A stretch of 11,003 nt of DNA. Origin: Oceanospirillaceae bacterium (GTDB lineage Bacteria; Pseudomonadota; Gammaproteobacteria; Pseudomonadales; Balneatricaceae). Each line of letters begins with the position of its first letter. Position 1 is the first letter of the stretch. This document shows, in pieces, positions 1-7,333 of this stretch. The notes below the pieces were generated by a model. That model was not told the origin of the DNA. It did no database searches and saw only the letters and a program-made list of their open reading frames with translations. The stretch is from positions 10,680-21,682 of the forward strand of contig DPHD01000067.1 in assembly GCA_003523085.1 (NCBI GenBank), read 5' to 3'. The position numbers and the translations under genes were made by a program.

Positions 1-51
1 GCAGTGCCAGGTTGACGAGCAGTAATCTCAGGAGACGACCTCAAGGGCGGT
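1..51. other. window edge downstream of the thiolase gene, no gene seen
   Basis: These bases follow the thiolase stop codon on the minus strand. I see no ATG start, no convincing coding remnant and no T-tailed hairpin, only a weak GACC/GGTC pair (37-52). Whether the thiolase gene continues into a longer minus-strand operon cannot be told. Confidence 0.4.
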
Positions 52-1242
52 CTACACTAACTCAATCGCTACGGCAGTCGCTTCGCCACCACCAATACAC
101 AAGGCGGCTACGCCACGCTTTAAGCCTTTGTTCTTTAACGCCGTCATCAAGGTCAAGATGATGCGCGAACCGGTCGACCCAATAGGGTGACCTTGGGCAC
201 AAGCGCCACCATAAACGTTAACTTTGTTAGCGTCCAAACCCAGTTCAGAAATAGCCAACATAGTGACCATGGCAAAGGCTTCGTTAATTTCAAACAAGTC
301 GACATCAGCAACCTGCCAACCCAGCTTGGTAAGCAACCCTTCAATGGCGCCAATCGGCGCAATGGTAAATTCGTTTGGCTCACGGGCAAAGCTCTGCACG
401 CCCAAGATGCGGGCAGTCGGCGTTAACCCTTGTTGCTCTACGGCTTCACTACTAGCCAACACTAACGCCGAAGCACCATCAGAAATAGAGCTGGCATTGG
501 CTGCAGTGATGGTGCCGTCCTTTTTAAAGGCGGCACGTAACTGCGGAATTTTATCAATACGGGCTTGGCCCGGCTGCTCGTCTACCGTAACGGTGGTAGT
601 GCCTTTACGGCTGACAATGTCTACGGCTGTAATTTCCGTGTCCAAGTCGCCGTTAGCAATAGCTGCGTTGGCCTTGGACAAAGACCCAATGGCAAAGTTA
701 TCCATAGCTTCGCGACTTAAGCCATAATCATCGGCAGTGCCCTGGGCAAAGCTGCCCATTAGCCCACCTTTGTACGCATCTTCTAAACCATCAAAAAACA
801 TATGGTCTAACATTTGGCCGTGACCCATACGCATGCCTTGGCGCACTTTGGGTAACAAATAAGGCGCGTTAGTCATGCTTTCCATACCACCACAAACCAT
901 GACGTTTGCCGAGCCTGCTTTTATGGCGTTGTAACCCATGATGGTGGTTTGCATGCCCGAACCGCACATCTTATTAACCGTAGTGCAAGGCACGCCCATG
1001 GGCAGCCCAGCACCTAATGCAGCCTGGCGGGCCGGGGCCTGGCCTTGCCCAGCAGCCAATACACAACCCATATAGACTTCATCAACCTGTTCAACGCTCA
1101 CCTTGGCACGGGCCAGGGCGCCGGTGATCGCCACGGCACCCAGCTGGGGAGCTTTTTGGCTGGCAAGGCTACCGTCTAGGCCGCCCATGGGAGTACGACT
1201 ACCGGCAACAATATACACATTTTTTTCTACGGCTTGACTCAT
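52..1242 (-). CDS. atoB: acetyl-CoA C-acetyltransferase (thiolase II)
   Basis: Biosynthetic/degradative thiolase that interconverts acetoacetyl-CoA plus CoA with two acetyl-CoA in the cytoplasm. The 396-residue product has the family's usual length. Visible thiolase landmarks are the nucleophile C93 in VNKMCGSGMQ, the NEAF motif at 320-323, H352 in GGACAQGHPIG, and the second catalytic cysteine C382 in ALCIGGGEA. The reading frame is open up to an ATG at 1284, but I choose the ATG at 1242: it is preceded by GGAG with 8-base spacing, it gives the normal N-terminus (VYIVAGSRTPMGG at residues 9-21), and the upstream ATG lies inside the likely -10 box. The gene is divergent from the leucine-degradation operon and would perform its last step, splitting the acetoacetyl-CoA made by AacS. 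It probably shares LiuR control through the common intergenic operator. The family is certain; substrate preference for acetoacetyl-CoA over longer chains is inferred from family resemblance and context. Confidence 0.93.
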   Translation of the reverse strand: MSQAVEKNVYIVAGSRTPMGGLDGSLASQKAPQLGAVAITGALARAKVSVEQVDEVYMGCVLAAGQGQAPARQAALGAGLPMGVPCTTVNKMCGSGMQTTIMGYNAIKAGSANVMVCGGMESMTNAPYLLPKVRQGMRMGHGQMLDHMFFDGLEDAYKGGLMGSFAQGTADDYGLSREAMDNFAIGSLSKANAAIANGDLDTEITAVDIVSRKGTTTVTVDEQPGQARIDKIPQLRAAFKKDGTITAANASSISDGASALVLASSEAVEQQGLTPTARILGVQSFAREPNEFTIAPIGAIEGLLTKLGWQVADVDLFEINEAFAMVTMLAISELGLDANKVNVYGGACAQGHPIGSTGSRIILTLMTALKNKGLKRGVAALCIGGGEATAVAIELV

Positions 1243-1282
1243 TTGTACTGACTCCAATAACGACAGGTTAGATTTATCGAAC

Positions 1283-1311
1283 ATTTTGCTTGACCTTTAC
1301 GTTAACGTCAA
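1283..1311 (-). promoter_or_regulatory. putative sigma70 promoter for the thiolase gene
   Basis: Reading the minus strand, TTGACG (1311-1306) is followed after 17 bases by CAAAAT (1288-1283), matching the -35 and -10 consensus at 5 of 6 and 4 of 6 positions. Transcription would start near 1277, giving a leader of about 35 bases before the ATG at 1242. The -35 box is one arm of the predicted LiuR palindrome, so bound LiuR could block polymerase here. The promoter is inferred from sequence only. Confidence 0.55.
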
Positions 1312-1318
1312 CCAAAAT
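1290..1318 (+). promoter_or_regulatory. putative promoter of the liuRABCDE operon
   Basis: TTGACC (1290-1295) is followed after 17 bases by CAAAAT (1313-1318), mirroring the minus-strand promoter. A 19-base spacing, as in many MerR-controlled promoters, would instead place the -10 at AAATAT (1315-1320), a poorer match (3 of 6). The predicted LiuR operator fills the spacer and starts directly after the -35 box, the typical position for a MerR-family operator. The start site would lie near 1325, about 40 bases before the liuR ATG. Confidence 0.55.
1296..1311. promoter_or_regulatory. putative LiuR operator palindrome
   Basis: TTTACGTTAACGTCAA is a 16-base inverted repeat in which 7 of 8 pairs are symmetric about 1303/1304. 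It resembles the ACGT-containing palindromes described for LiuR, the MerR-family regulator of branched-chain amino acid and isovalerate catabolism in gammaproteobacteria (recalled, not searched). It lies in the spacer of the liuR-side promoter and covers the -35 of the thiolase-side promoter, and liuR is the next gene. A second symmetry, TTGAC (1290-1294) with GTCAA (1307-1311), has a slightly different axis. Confidence 0.7.
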
Positions 1319-1365
1319 ATGTAGCAAATAAGTTATTGCCAACTATTAATTATAAGTCATTATCC

Positions 1366-1767
1366 ATGCAGCCAGCCACCTACACTATTAGCGAATTGTC
1401 GAAGGAATTTGACATCACTACCCGCAGCATTCGTTTTTACGAAGACCAAGGTTTACTCGCGCCACAACGCGAAGGACTCAAGCGGATTTATTCAAGTCAC
1501 GACCGGACTTGGTTAAAACTTATATTACGTGGCAAGCGCCTGGGTTTAGCACTGGCTGAAATCAGCCAAATACTCGACCTATACGACCCTTCATCCACCA
1601 ACAACGATCAACAGTTGCTGGTATTCATAGAAAAGATCCAGGCCCGAAAAGCTACTCTACTACAGCAAATGGAAGACATTTGCGCCCTACAAAACGAACT
1701 AGACGCCGCTGAGCAACGTTGCAAAAGCGCCCTATCCAACATTGACCTACTGGAGAAACAGTCATGA
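1366..1767 (+). CDS. liuR: MerR-family regulator of leucine/isovalerate catabolism
   Basis: DNA-binding transcriptional regulator of 133 residues. The N-terminal winged helix-turn-helix (about residues 6-45) contains ISELSKEFDITTRSIRFYED, characteristic of the LiuR branch of MerR proteins, followed by the wing with RIYS. The conserved RGKRLGLALAEI segment follows, then a long helix (about 82-120) that should form the dimer coiled coil. It lacks the C-terminal cysteine set of metal-sensing MerR proteins, which fits a metabolite ligand. The frame is open from a TTG at 1336, but the ATG at 1366 gives the usual family N-terminus; it has no good ribosome binding site, so the regulator is probably made at a low level. 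Its stop overlaps the liuA start (ATGA), so it is the first gene of the operon and is likely autoregulated through the palindrome at 1296-1311. The family assignment is strong; the ligand is not visible. Confidence 0.92.
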   Translation: MQPATYTISELSKEFDITTRSIRFYEDQGLLAPQREGLKRIYSSHDRTWLKLILRGKRLGLALAEISQILDLYDPSSTNNDQQLLVFIEKIQARKATLLQQMEDICALQNELDAAEQRCKSALSNIDLLEKQS

Positions 1768-2933
1768 TCAGCACTTACACAAGCCTTAACTTTGACCTTG
1801 GTGAAACCAATGACATGCTGCGCGAGCAAGTCAATCAATTTGCCGTTGCTGAAATCGCACCCTTGGCCGAATCGACCGATGCCAATAACGAGTTCCCCAT
1901 GCAGTTATGGAAAAAAATGGGCGATATGGGTCTGCTAGGCATTACCTGCGACGAGAAATACGGCGGTGCAGGCATGGGCTACTTAGCCCACGCCATTGCC
2001 ATGGAAGAGATTAGCCGCGCCTCCGCCTCTATTGGATTAAGCTACGGCGCCCACTCTAACCTTTGTGTTAACCAAATTCACCGCCACGGCACTGATCAGC
2101 AAAAAGACACCTACTTACCCAAACTGATCAGTGGCGACCATGTGGGCGCCCTTGCCATGAGTGAGCCAGGTGCCGGTTCTGATGTGGTGAGCATGCAGCT
2201 TAAAGCGGAACTGAAAGGCGACAAATATATCCTTAACGGTAATAAAATGTGGATCACCAATGGCCCCGATGCCAATACCTATGTGATCTACGCCAAAACC
2301 GATATGTCCGCAGGCGCCAAAGGCATTACCGCCTTTATCGTCGAACGTGATTACCCAGGTTTTAGCCGTGCTCAAAAGCTAGACAAACTCGGTATGCGTG
2401 GATCCAACACCTGTGAGTTGGTATTTATTGATTGTGAAGTGCCGGCAGAAAATATTTTGGGCCAACTCAATGGTGGTGTTCGCGTGTTGATGAGCGGCCT
2501 AGACTACGAGCGAGTGGTGTTGTCTGGCGGACCTCTGGGAATTATGCATGCCTGTATGGACGTAGTTGTCCCCTACGTACATGAGCGTAAGCAATTTGGT
2601 CAAGCCATTGGCGAGTTTCAGCTAGTACAAGGCAAGTTAGCCGACATGTACACCCAAATGAACGCAGCAAAGTCTTATGTTTACAACGTCGCTAAATCTT
2701 GTGACCGCGGCGAAACCACACGTAAAGACTCGGCTGGCGCCATTTTATACTCCGCCGAACTGGCCACCAAAATGGCATTGGATGCCATTCAGCTATTAGG
2801 CGGAACCGGCTATACCAATGAATGCCCAACCGGGCGTTTATTACGCGATGCCAAGCTCTATGAAATTGGCGCCGGCACCTCTGAGATACGCCGCATGCTG
2901 ATTGGCCGCGAACTGTTTAACGAGAGTCACTAA
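1764..2933 (+). CDS. liuA: isovaleryl-CoA dehydrogenase
   Basis: FAD-dependent acyl-CoA dehydrogenase that oxidises isovaleryl-CoA to 3-methylcrotonyl-CoA, passing electrons to electron-transfer flavoprotein. The 389-residue length is normal. It shows both family signatures: ALAMSEPGAGSDV (129-141) and the region beginning QLLGGTGY (343-362). The catalytic base is placed at E249 in the GLDYERVVLSGG segment. This location inside the LDxER motif of helix G is what distinguishes isovaleryl-CoA dehydrogenases from most short- and medium-chain relatives, whose base lies in the later signature. The start codon overlaps the liuR stop (ATGA) and has GGAG 8 bases upstream, so translation is likely coupled to liuR but more efficient. 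It is followed after one base by liuB, which acts on its product. Confidence 0.96.
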   Translation: MISTYTSLNFDLGETNDMLREQVNQFAVAEIAPLAESTDANNEFPMQLWKKMGDMGLLGITCDEKYGGAGMGYLAHAIAMEEISRASASIGLSYGAHSNLCVNQIHRHGTDQQKDTYLPKLISGDHVGALAMSEPGAGSDVVSMQLKAELKGDKYILNGNKMWITNGPDANTYVIYAKTDMSAGAKGITAFIVERDYPGFSRAQKLDKLGMRGSNTCELVFIDCEVPAENILGQLNGGVRVLMSGLDYERVVLSGGPLGIMHACMDVVVPYVHERKQFGQAIGEFQLVQGKLADMYTQMNAAKSYVYNVAKSCDRGETTRKDSAGAILYSAELATKMALDAIQLLGGTGYTNECPTGRLLRDAKLYEIGAGTSEIRRMLIGRELFNESH

Positions 2934-2934
2934 C

Positions 2935-4542
2935 ATGGGCACTTTAAACAATGTAATCAACGCTCAAAGCGCCGACTTTAAAACCAAGTCGAGGGCGATG
3001 CAGGCCTTGGTAGACGATTTATGTAACCAAGTGGCGCAACTACAGCTAGGTGGCGGCGAAAAATACCAAGCCAAACACTTAGGCCGTGGTAAATTACTGC
3101 CCCGCGATCGCATTGACCAGTTAATTGATGAGGGTTCACCCTTTTTAGAAGTGTCACAACTTGCAGCCCATGAGGTTTATGATGTGCCCGTACCAAGTGC
3201 TGGCATTATATGTGGCGTAGGCCTAGTGCACGGCCGTCACTGCATGATTATAGCCAACGACGCCACGGTTAAAGGCGGCACTTATTTTCCATTAACGGTA
3301 AAGAAACACCTGCGCGCACAAGATATTGCCCTGCAAAACAACTTACCCTGTATTTACCTAGTCGATTCTGGTGGCGCCAACCTGCCCCAGCAAGACGAAG
3401 TATTTCCTGACAAATTACATTTTGGCCGTATTTTTTACAATCAAGCCACCATGTCTTCCCTCGGCATTCCTCAAATTGCCGTGGTTATGGGGTCGTGTAC
3501 CGCAGGCGGTGCTTATGTACCTGCCATGGCCGATGAATCCATTATCGTTAAGCAACAAGGTACCATCTTCCTCGCTGGCCCGCCGTTGGTGAAAGCCGCC
3601 ACCGGCGAAGAAGTGAGTGCTGAAGAGTTGGGTGGTGCAGATACCCATTGCCGCACGTCTGGCGTGGCCGATCATTACGCCGAATCAGACCAGCATGCCT
3701 TACTCATTGCCCGTCAATGTATTGCCAACTGCCCTAAACCTGCCGGTAACACCCTGCTGCGCAAAGACGTAGCACTGCCTCGCTACCCCGCAGAAGAACT
3801 ATACGGTGTTGTGGGCACAGATTTACGTAAACCATTTGATGTTCGCGACGTCATCGCGCGAGTGGTTGATGACTCACAATTTGACGAATTCAAAGCCCTG
3901 TATGGTACCACTTTGGTCTGCGGATTTTCACACATTGACGGCTATCCGGTAGGCATCGTCGCCAATAATGGAGTGTTATTCTCCGAATCAGCACAAAAAG
4001 GCGCACACTTCATTGAGCTGTGTTGCCAACGCCAGATCCCCTTAGTGTTCCTACAAAATATCACTGGTTTTATGGTAGGTAAAAAGTACGAAGCCGAAGG
4101 CATTGCCAAACACGGCGCCAAAATGGTGACCGCGGTCGCCTGTGCCAAAGTGCCTAAGTTCACCGTTATCATTGGCGGCAGTTACGGCGCAGGCAACTAT
4201 GGTATGTGTGGTCGCGCCTTTGAACCCAACTTTATGTGGATGTGGCCCAACAGCCGTATCTCGGTGATGGGCGGCGAACAAGCGGCAGGTGTTCTCACTC
4301 AAGTAAAACGCGACCAGTTGGCCGCACGCGGCGAAAGCTTCACCGACGCCGACGAACAAGCCATGCGCGACCCAGTATTAGAACAATACGAACACCAAGG
4401 TCACCCCTATTACGCCAGCGCACGCCTATGGGATGACGGCATTATCGACCCCAAGGACACGCGCAACGTATTGAGTATGGCTTTGGCTACTGCCCTTAAC
4501 AAACCGGCACAAGAAACACGCTTTGGCGTGTTCCGCATGTAA
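2935..4542 (+). CDS. liuB: 3-methylcrotonyl-CoA carboxylase beta subunit (carboxyltransferase)
   Basis: Carboxyltransferase subunit of methylcrotonyl-CoA carboxylase: it moves CO2 from carboxybiotin on LiuD to 3-methylcrotonyl-CoA, giving 3-methylglutaconyl-CoA. The 535-residue product has two crotonase-like halves. The N-terminal half holds the oxyanion-hole glycines in GSCTAGGAYVPAM (186-198) and the IFLAGPPLVKAATGE segment (211-225); the C-terminal half holds FLQNITGFMVG (372-382) and GGSYGAGNYGM (414-424). AAGVL preceded by GGEQ (447-454) matches the MCC/propionyl-CoA carboxylase beta family. The start at 2935 is one base after the liuA stop and has GAGAG 8 bases upstream; the open frame reaches a TTG at 2902 inside liuA, which I reject. 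Assignment to methylcrotonyl rather than geranyl or propionyl substrate rests on the operon (liuA, liuC, liuE neighbours). Confidence 0.96.
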   Translation: MGTLNNVINAQSADFKTKSRAMQALVDDLCNQVAQLQLGGGEKYQAKHLGRGKLLPRDRIDQLIDEGSPFLEVSQLAAHEVYDVPVPSAGIICGVGLVHGRHCMIIANDATVKGGTYFPLTVKKHLRAQDIALQNNLPCIYLVDSGGANLPQQDEVFPDKLHFGRIFYNQATMSSLGIPQIAVVMGSCTAGGAYVPAMADESIIVKQQGTIFLAGPPLVKAATGEEVSAEELGGADTHCRTSGVADHYAESDQHALLIARQCIANCPKPAGNTLLRKDVALPRYPAEELYGVVGTDLRKPFDVRDVIARVVDDSQFDEFKALYGTTLVCGFSHIDGYPVGIVANNGVLFSESAQKGAHFIELCCQRQIPLVFLQNITGFMVGKKYEAEGIAKHGAKMVTAVACAKVPKFTVIIGGSYGAGNYGMCGRAFEPNFMWMWPNSRISVMGGEQAAGVLTQVKRDQLAARGESFTDADEQAMRDPVLEQYEHQGHPYYASARLWDDGIIDPKDTRNVLSMALATALNKPAQETRFGVFRM

Positions 4543-4562
4543 CTGGAACTGGAGCACACCCC

Positions 4563-5381
4563 ATGACATCAAACACCGCTACCAACAACCACGTGTTATG
4601 CAGCGTGAGTGAGCAAGGCATTGCCACCCTCACCCTCAACCGGCCCGAAAAACACAACGCCTTTGATGACCTCATCATTGCCCAGTTGATAGACCATTTA
4701 CGAGTATTAGCCGCCCAAGACCAATTGCGCGCACTAGTTATCACGGGCACTGGTAAAAGCTTCTCTGCGGGTGCCGACCTGGCTTGGATGCAGCGTATGG
4801 CCGACTATGACAAAGCTCAAAACCTAGCCGATGCCAACCAACTTGCGCAGTTGATGGTGTTATTGGACAGCTTCCCTAAACCCACCTTAGCGTTAGTTAA
4901 TGGCGCGGCCTTTGGGGGTGCGGTGGGGCTTATGGCCTGTTGTGATAGCGTTATTTGCCAAGACCAAGCAAACTTCTGTTTAAGTGAAGTTCGTATTGGT
5001 TTGATTCCAGCCGTGATTAGCCCCTTTGTACTTAATAAAGTAGGCCCCTCATTAAGCCGCCACTTAATGACCAGCGCTGCCGTATTTAATGCCAGCCAAG
5101 CCACAAGCTACGGCTTAGTCCATCAAGTGGTGAGTATAGAGCAGCTACAACAAGCCAAATTAGATTGGATTAAACAAACCCTAGGCAACAGCCCAGAGGC
5201 GGTAGCGCAGATCAAAACCTTACTGGCCCAGTTTAATACTGCCTCCCCCCTTGCTAAGGAACACTTAGCAAACACCCTCGAAAGCACCACTGAAGCGATT
5301 GCTGCTATTCGTGTTAGCACCAATGGTCAAGCGGGCCTTAAGGCCTTTTTAGAAAAAACAGCAGCCCCTTGGCGCAGCTAA
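4563..5381 (+). CDS. liuC: methylglutaconyl-CoA hydratase (crotonase family)
   Basis: Hydrates 3-methylglutaconyl-CoA to 3-hydroxy-3-methylglutaryl-CoA. The 272-residue protein has a full crotonase fold: TLNRPEKHNAF near the N-terminus, the first oxyanion-hole segment SFSAGADLAWM (66-76), and the second, NGAAFGGAVGLMACCD (113-128), followed by SEVRIGLIPAVISP (141-154). Aligned to enoyl-CoA hydratase, the second catalytic glutamate is kept (E142) while the first is a glycine (G122), as I recall for other bacterial LiuC proteins. The ATG has GGAG with 8-base spacing and lies 20 bases after liuB. The position between the two carboxylase subunit genes, and before HMG-CoA lyase, supports the specific substrate; sequence alone would give only crotonase-family hydratase. 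Confidence 0.92.
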   Translation: MTSNTATNNHVLCSVSEQGIATLTLNRPEKHNAFDDLIIAQLIDHLRVLAAQDQLRALVITGTGKSFSAGADLAWMQRMADYDKAQNLADANQLAQLMVLLDSFPKPTLALVNGAAFGGAVGLMACCDSVICQDQANFCLSEVRIGLIPAVISPFVLNKVGPSLSRHLMTSAAVFNASQATSYGLVHQVVSIEQLQQAKLDWIKQTLGNSPEAVAQIKTLLAQFNTASPLAKEHLANTLESTTEAIAAIRVSTNGQAGLKAFLEKTAAPWRS

Positions 5382-5399
5382 GAAAACCAGGAAATAGTT

Positions 5400-7331
5400 A
5401 TGTTGAAATCCGTTCTTATCGCCAACCGCGGCGAAATTGCCTGCCGTGTAATACGTAGCGCAAAAGCCATGGGCATGCGCACAATTGCCGTTTACTCCGA
5501 CGCCGACGCCGATGCATTACACGTTAAACAAGCCGACGAAGCCTGGCATCTTGGGCCCGCTCCAGCCGCGGAGAGTTACTTACGAGCCGATAAAATCCTC
5601 TCCATAGCACTAGAAGCCAAGGCCGATTGTGTGCACCCAGGCTACGGTTTTTTGTCAGAAAACGCCGACTTCGTGGCCGCTTGTCAGGCCAAAGATATCG
5701 TATTTATTGGCCCGGATGTGCCCGCTATCGAACAAATGGGCAGTAAAAGTGCCGCCAAAATCATCATGACGGCAGCCAATATTCCATTGGTACCCGGCTA
5801 CCACGGTGCCGACCAAGACGACGCCTTACTCCAACGAGAAGCCGATCAGATGGGTTACCCATTGTTAATCAAAGCCGTGGCTGGTGGCGGTGGTAAAGGT
5901 ATGCGTGTGGTCGACGCCAGTGCTGACTTTCTCACCCACCTCGCCGGTGCACGCCGTGAAGGACTGGCCAGTTTTGGCAACAGTGACGTGTTGATCGAAA
6001 AATACCTGGTGGCGCCACGCCACGTTGAAGTACAAGTCTTTTGTGACCGCCATGGCAATGGTGTTTATCTGGGCGACCGTGACTGTTCTGCCCAACGACG
6101 CCACCAAAAAGTGATTGAAGAAGCCCCCGCACCGGGTTTATCAGACAGCTTACGCAAACTCATGGGCAGCACCGCTGTGCAAGCCGCCCAAGCCATAGAT
6201 TACGTGGGCGCAGGTACCGTGGAGTTTTTGCTCGATAGCGATGGCAGCTACTACTTTATGGAGATGAACACCCGTCTTCAAGTAGAGCACCCAGTGACGG
6301 AGATGGTCACCGGTGTTGACCTTGTAGCCTGGCAACTAAAAGTTGCTGCGGGCCAACCTATGCCGTTATCACAAGCGCAAATCAAACTCCAAGGCCATGC
6401 CTTTGAAGCACGTATTTATGCAGAAGATCCACTGCAAGACTTTCAACCATCTACGGGCACTATCAACCACTTACGTCAGCCCACAACCGATCAACACATT
6501 CGTATTGATACTGGGGTATTACAAGGCGATGCCATTAGCCCGTTTTATGATCCGATGATTGCAAAGTTGATTGTTTGGGCCGAAGACCGCACCCAAGCCT
6601 TAGCCAAATTAGATCTCGCACTACAGCAATACCACCTCCAAGGCATTGCCACTAACATCGACTTCTTACGCCGCTTGGCGACCCTTGAGGACTTTGCTCA
6701 GGCCAAGTTACACACGGGGATTATTGAGCAGCACCAAGATTTGCTGCTAAGCCCAAGCCCACAAGATCAACACCAGGTGTTGGCAATGGCCGGGTTGGTG
6801 TTGGCACAAACACCAACACAACAATTTTCCCAGTTAACCGCCATGCGTCTTAACCAAACTCAGCTACTCACCTTTAATGTCAATTATTTGGGTGAAGACC
6901 ATAGGTTATGCGTTGATCCAGCCACGGCCGGTACAGTCACCCATGATCAGGTGTTATTGCAAACCCCACAACAACAAGTGAAGGCCGGTTATTACCGCCA
7001 TGGTAATTGTGTCACTCTGTTTACTCACAATGGTCGGGCGCAGCTCACCATACTGTGCCCTTCGGTGGACGACTACAGTGTTAGCAACGAAGCCGATGCA
7101 GGCAGTGTTTGTGCGCCCATGAATGGTAGCCTAATTGCCTGTATGGTGAGCGCTGGTCAGGTAGTTGCCGCAGGCGATGCTCTGATGGTAGTGGAAGCCA
7201 TGAAGATGGAACACACCATTACCGCGCCTACCGATGGCACCGTTGACGAAATATACTTCAATGTTGGCGACTTAGTGAGCGCCGATGTACAGTTACTCCA
7301 CCTGCAGCCCACCAGCGTAGAAGAGCAATAA
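5400..7331 (+). CDS. liuD: 3-methylcrotonyl-CoA carboxylase alpha subunit (biotin carboxylase and biotin carrier)
   Basis: Biotin-containing subunit that uses ATP and bicarbonate to carboxylate its own biotin, then serves LiuB. The 643-residue product holds a biotin carboxylase domain (about 1-445) with the N-terminal LIANRGEIACR, the glycine-rich ATP loop GGGGKGM (162-168), RDCS (227-230), the active-site cluster E288, N290, R292, E296 in MEMNTRLQVEHPVTE, and R338. A linker domain (about 446-570) follows. The C-terminal biotinyl domain carries K602 in VVEAMKMEHT as the biotin attachment site. The ATG has AGGA 7 bases upstream and lies 18 bases after liuC; liuE begins 2 bases beyond the stop. 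It needs biotin protein ligase from elsewhere in the genome. The linker contains an unusual cluster of inverted repeats in the DNA (6768-6817). Confidence 0.96.
   Translation: MLKSVLIANRGEIACRVIRSAKAMGMRTIAVYSDADADALHVKQADEAWHLGPAPAAESYLRADKILSIALEAKADCVHPGYGFLSENADFVAACQAKDIVFIGPDVPAIEQMGSKSAAKIIMTAANIPLVPGYHGADQDDALLQREADQMGYPLLIKAVAGGGGKGMRVVDASADFLTHLAGARREGLASFGNSDVLIEKYLVAPRHVEVQVFCDRHGNGVYLGDRDCSAQRRHQKVIEEAPAPGLSDSLRKLMGSTAVQAAQAIDYVGAGTVEFLLDSDGSYYFMEMNTRLQVEHPVTEMVTGVDLVAWQLKVAAGQPMPLSQAQIKLQGHAFEARIYAEDPLQDFQPSTGTINHLRQPTTDQHIRIDTGVLQGDAISPFYDPMIAKLIVWAEDRTQALAKLDLALQQYHLQGIATNIDFLRRLATLEDFAQAKLHTGIIEQHQDLLLSPSPQDQHQVLAMAGLVLAQTPTQQFSQLTAMRLNQTQLLTFNVNYLGEDHRLCVDPATAGTVTHDQVLLQTPQQQVKAGYYRHGNCVTLFTHNGRAQLTILCPSVDDYSVSNEADAGSVCAPMNGSLIACMVSAGQVVAAGDALMVVEAMKMEHTITAPTDGTVDEIYFNVGDLVSADVQLLHLQPTSVEEQ
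6768..6817. repeat. cluster of four complementary repeat arms inside liuD
   Basis: CAACACC (6768-6774) and GGTGTTG (6776-6782) form a palindrome around one base. GTTGGTGTT (6794-6802) and AACACCAAC (6809-6817) then form a perfect 9-base stem with a 6-base loop. All four arms share the GGTGTT/AACACC core, so alternative pairings are possible in the mRNA. The segment lies in the linker between the biotin carboxylase and biotinyl domains. No T-tract follows directly, so it is not an ordinary intrinsic terminator. Any function is unproven. Confidence 0.5.
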
Positions 7332-7333
7332 TT

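Noticed and set aside
224..727. 167-codon open frame on the plus strand inside the thiolase gene
   Set aside because: It is antisense to a clear thiolase with all catalytic motifs, its product resembles no family I know, and there is no good ribosome binding site; it is a codon-bias shadow.
1319..1324. ATGTAG start-stop minimal ORF upstream of liuR
   Set aside because: It lies at or before the predicted transcription start near 1325, so it is unlikely to be in the mRNA.
1336..1365. TTG start giving liuR ten extra N-terminal residues
   Set aside because: No ribosome binding site, and LiuR proteins normally start just before the TISELSKEF segment, which the ATG at 1366 provides.
2902..2934. 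TTG start extending liuB into liuA
   Set aside because: The ATG at 2935 has a good upstream GAGAG, gives the usual 535-residue length, and begins right after the liuA stop.
4051..4359. 102-codon minus-strand open frame within liuB
   Set aside because: It is a shadow of the conserved carboxyltransferase C-terminal half, with no ribosome binding site or family resemblance.
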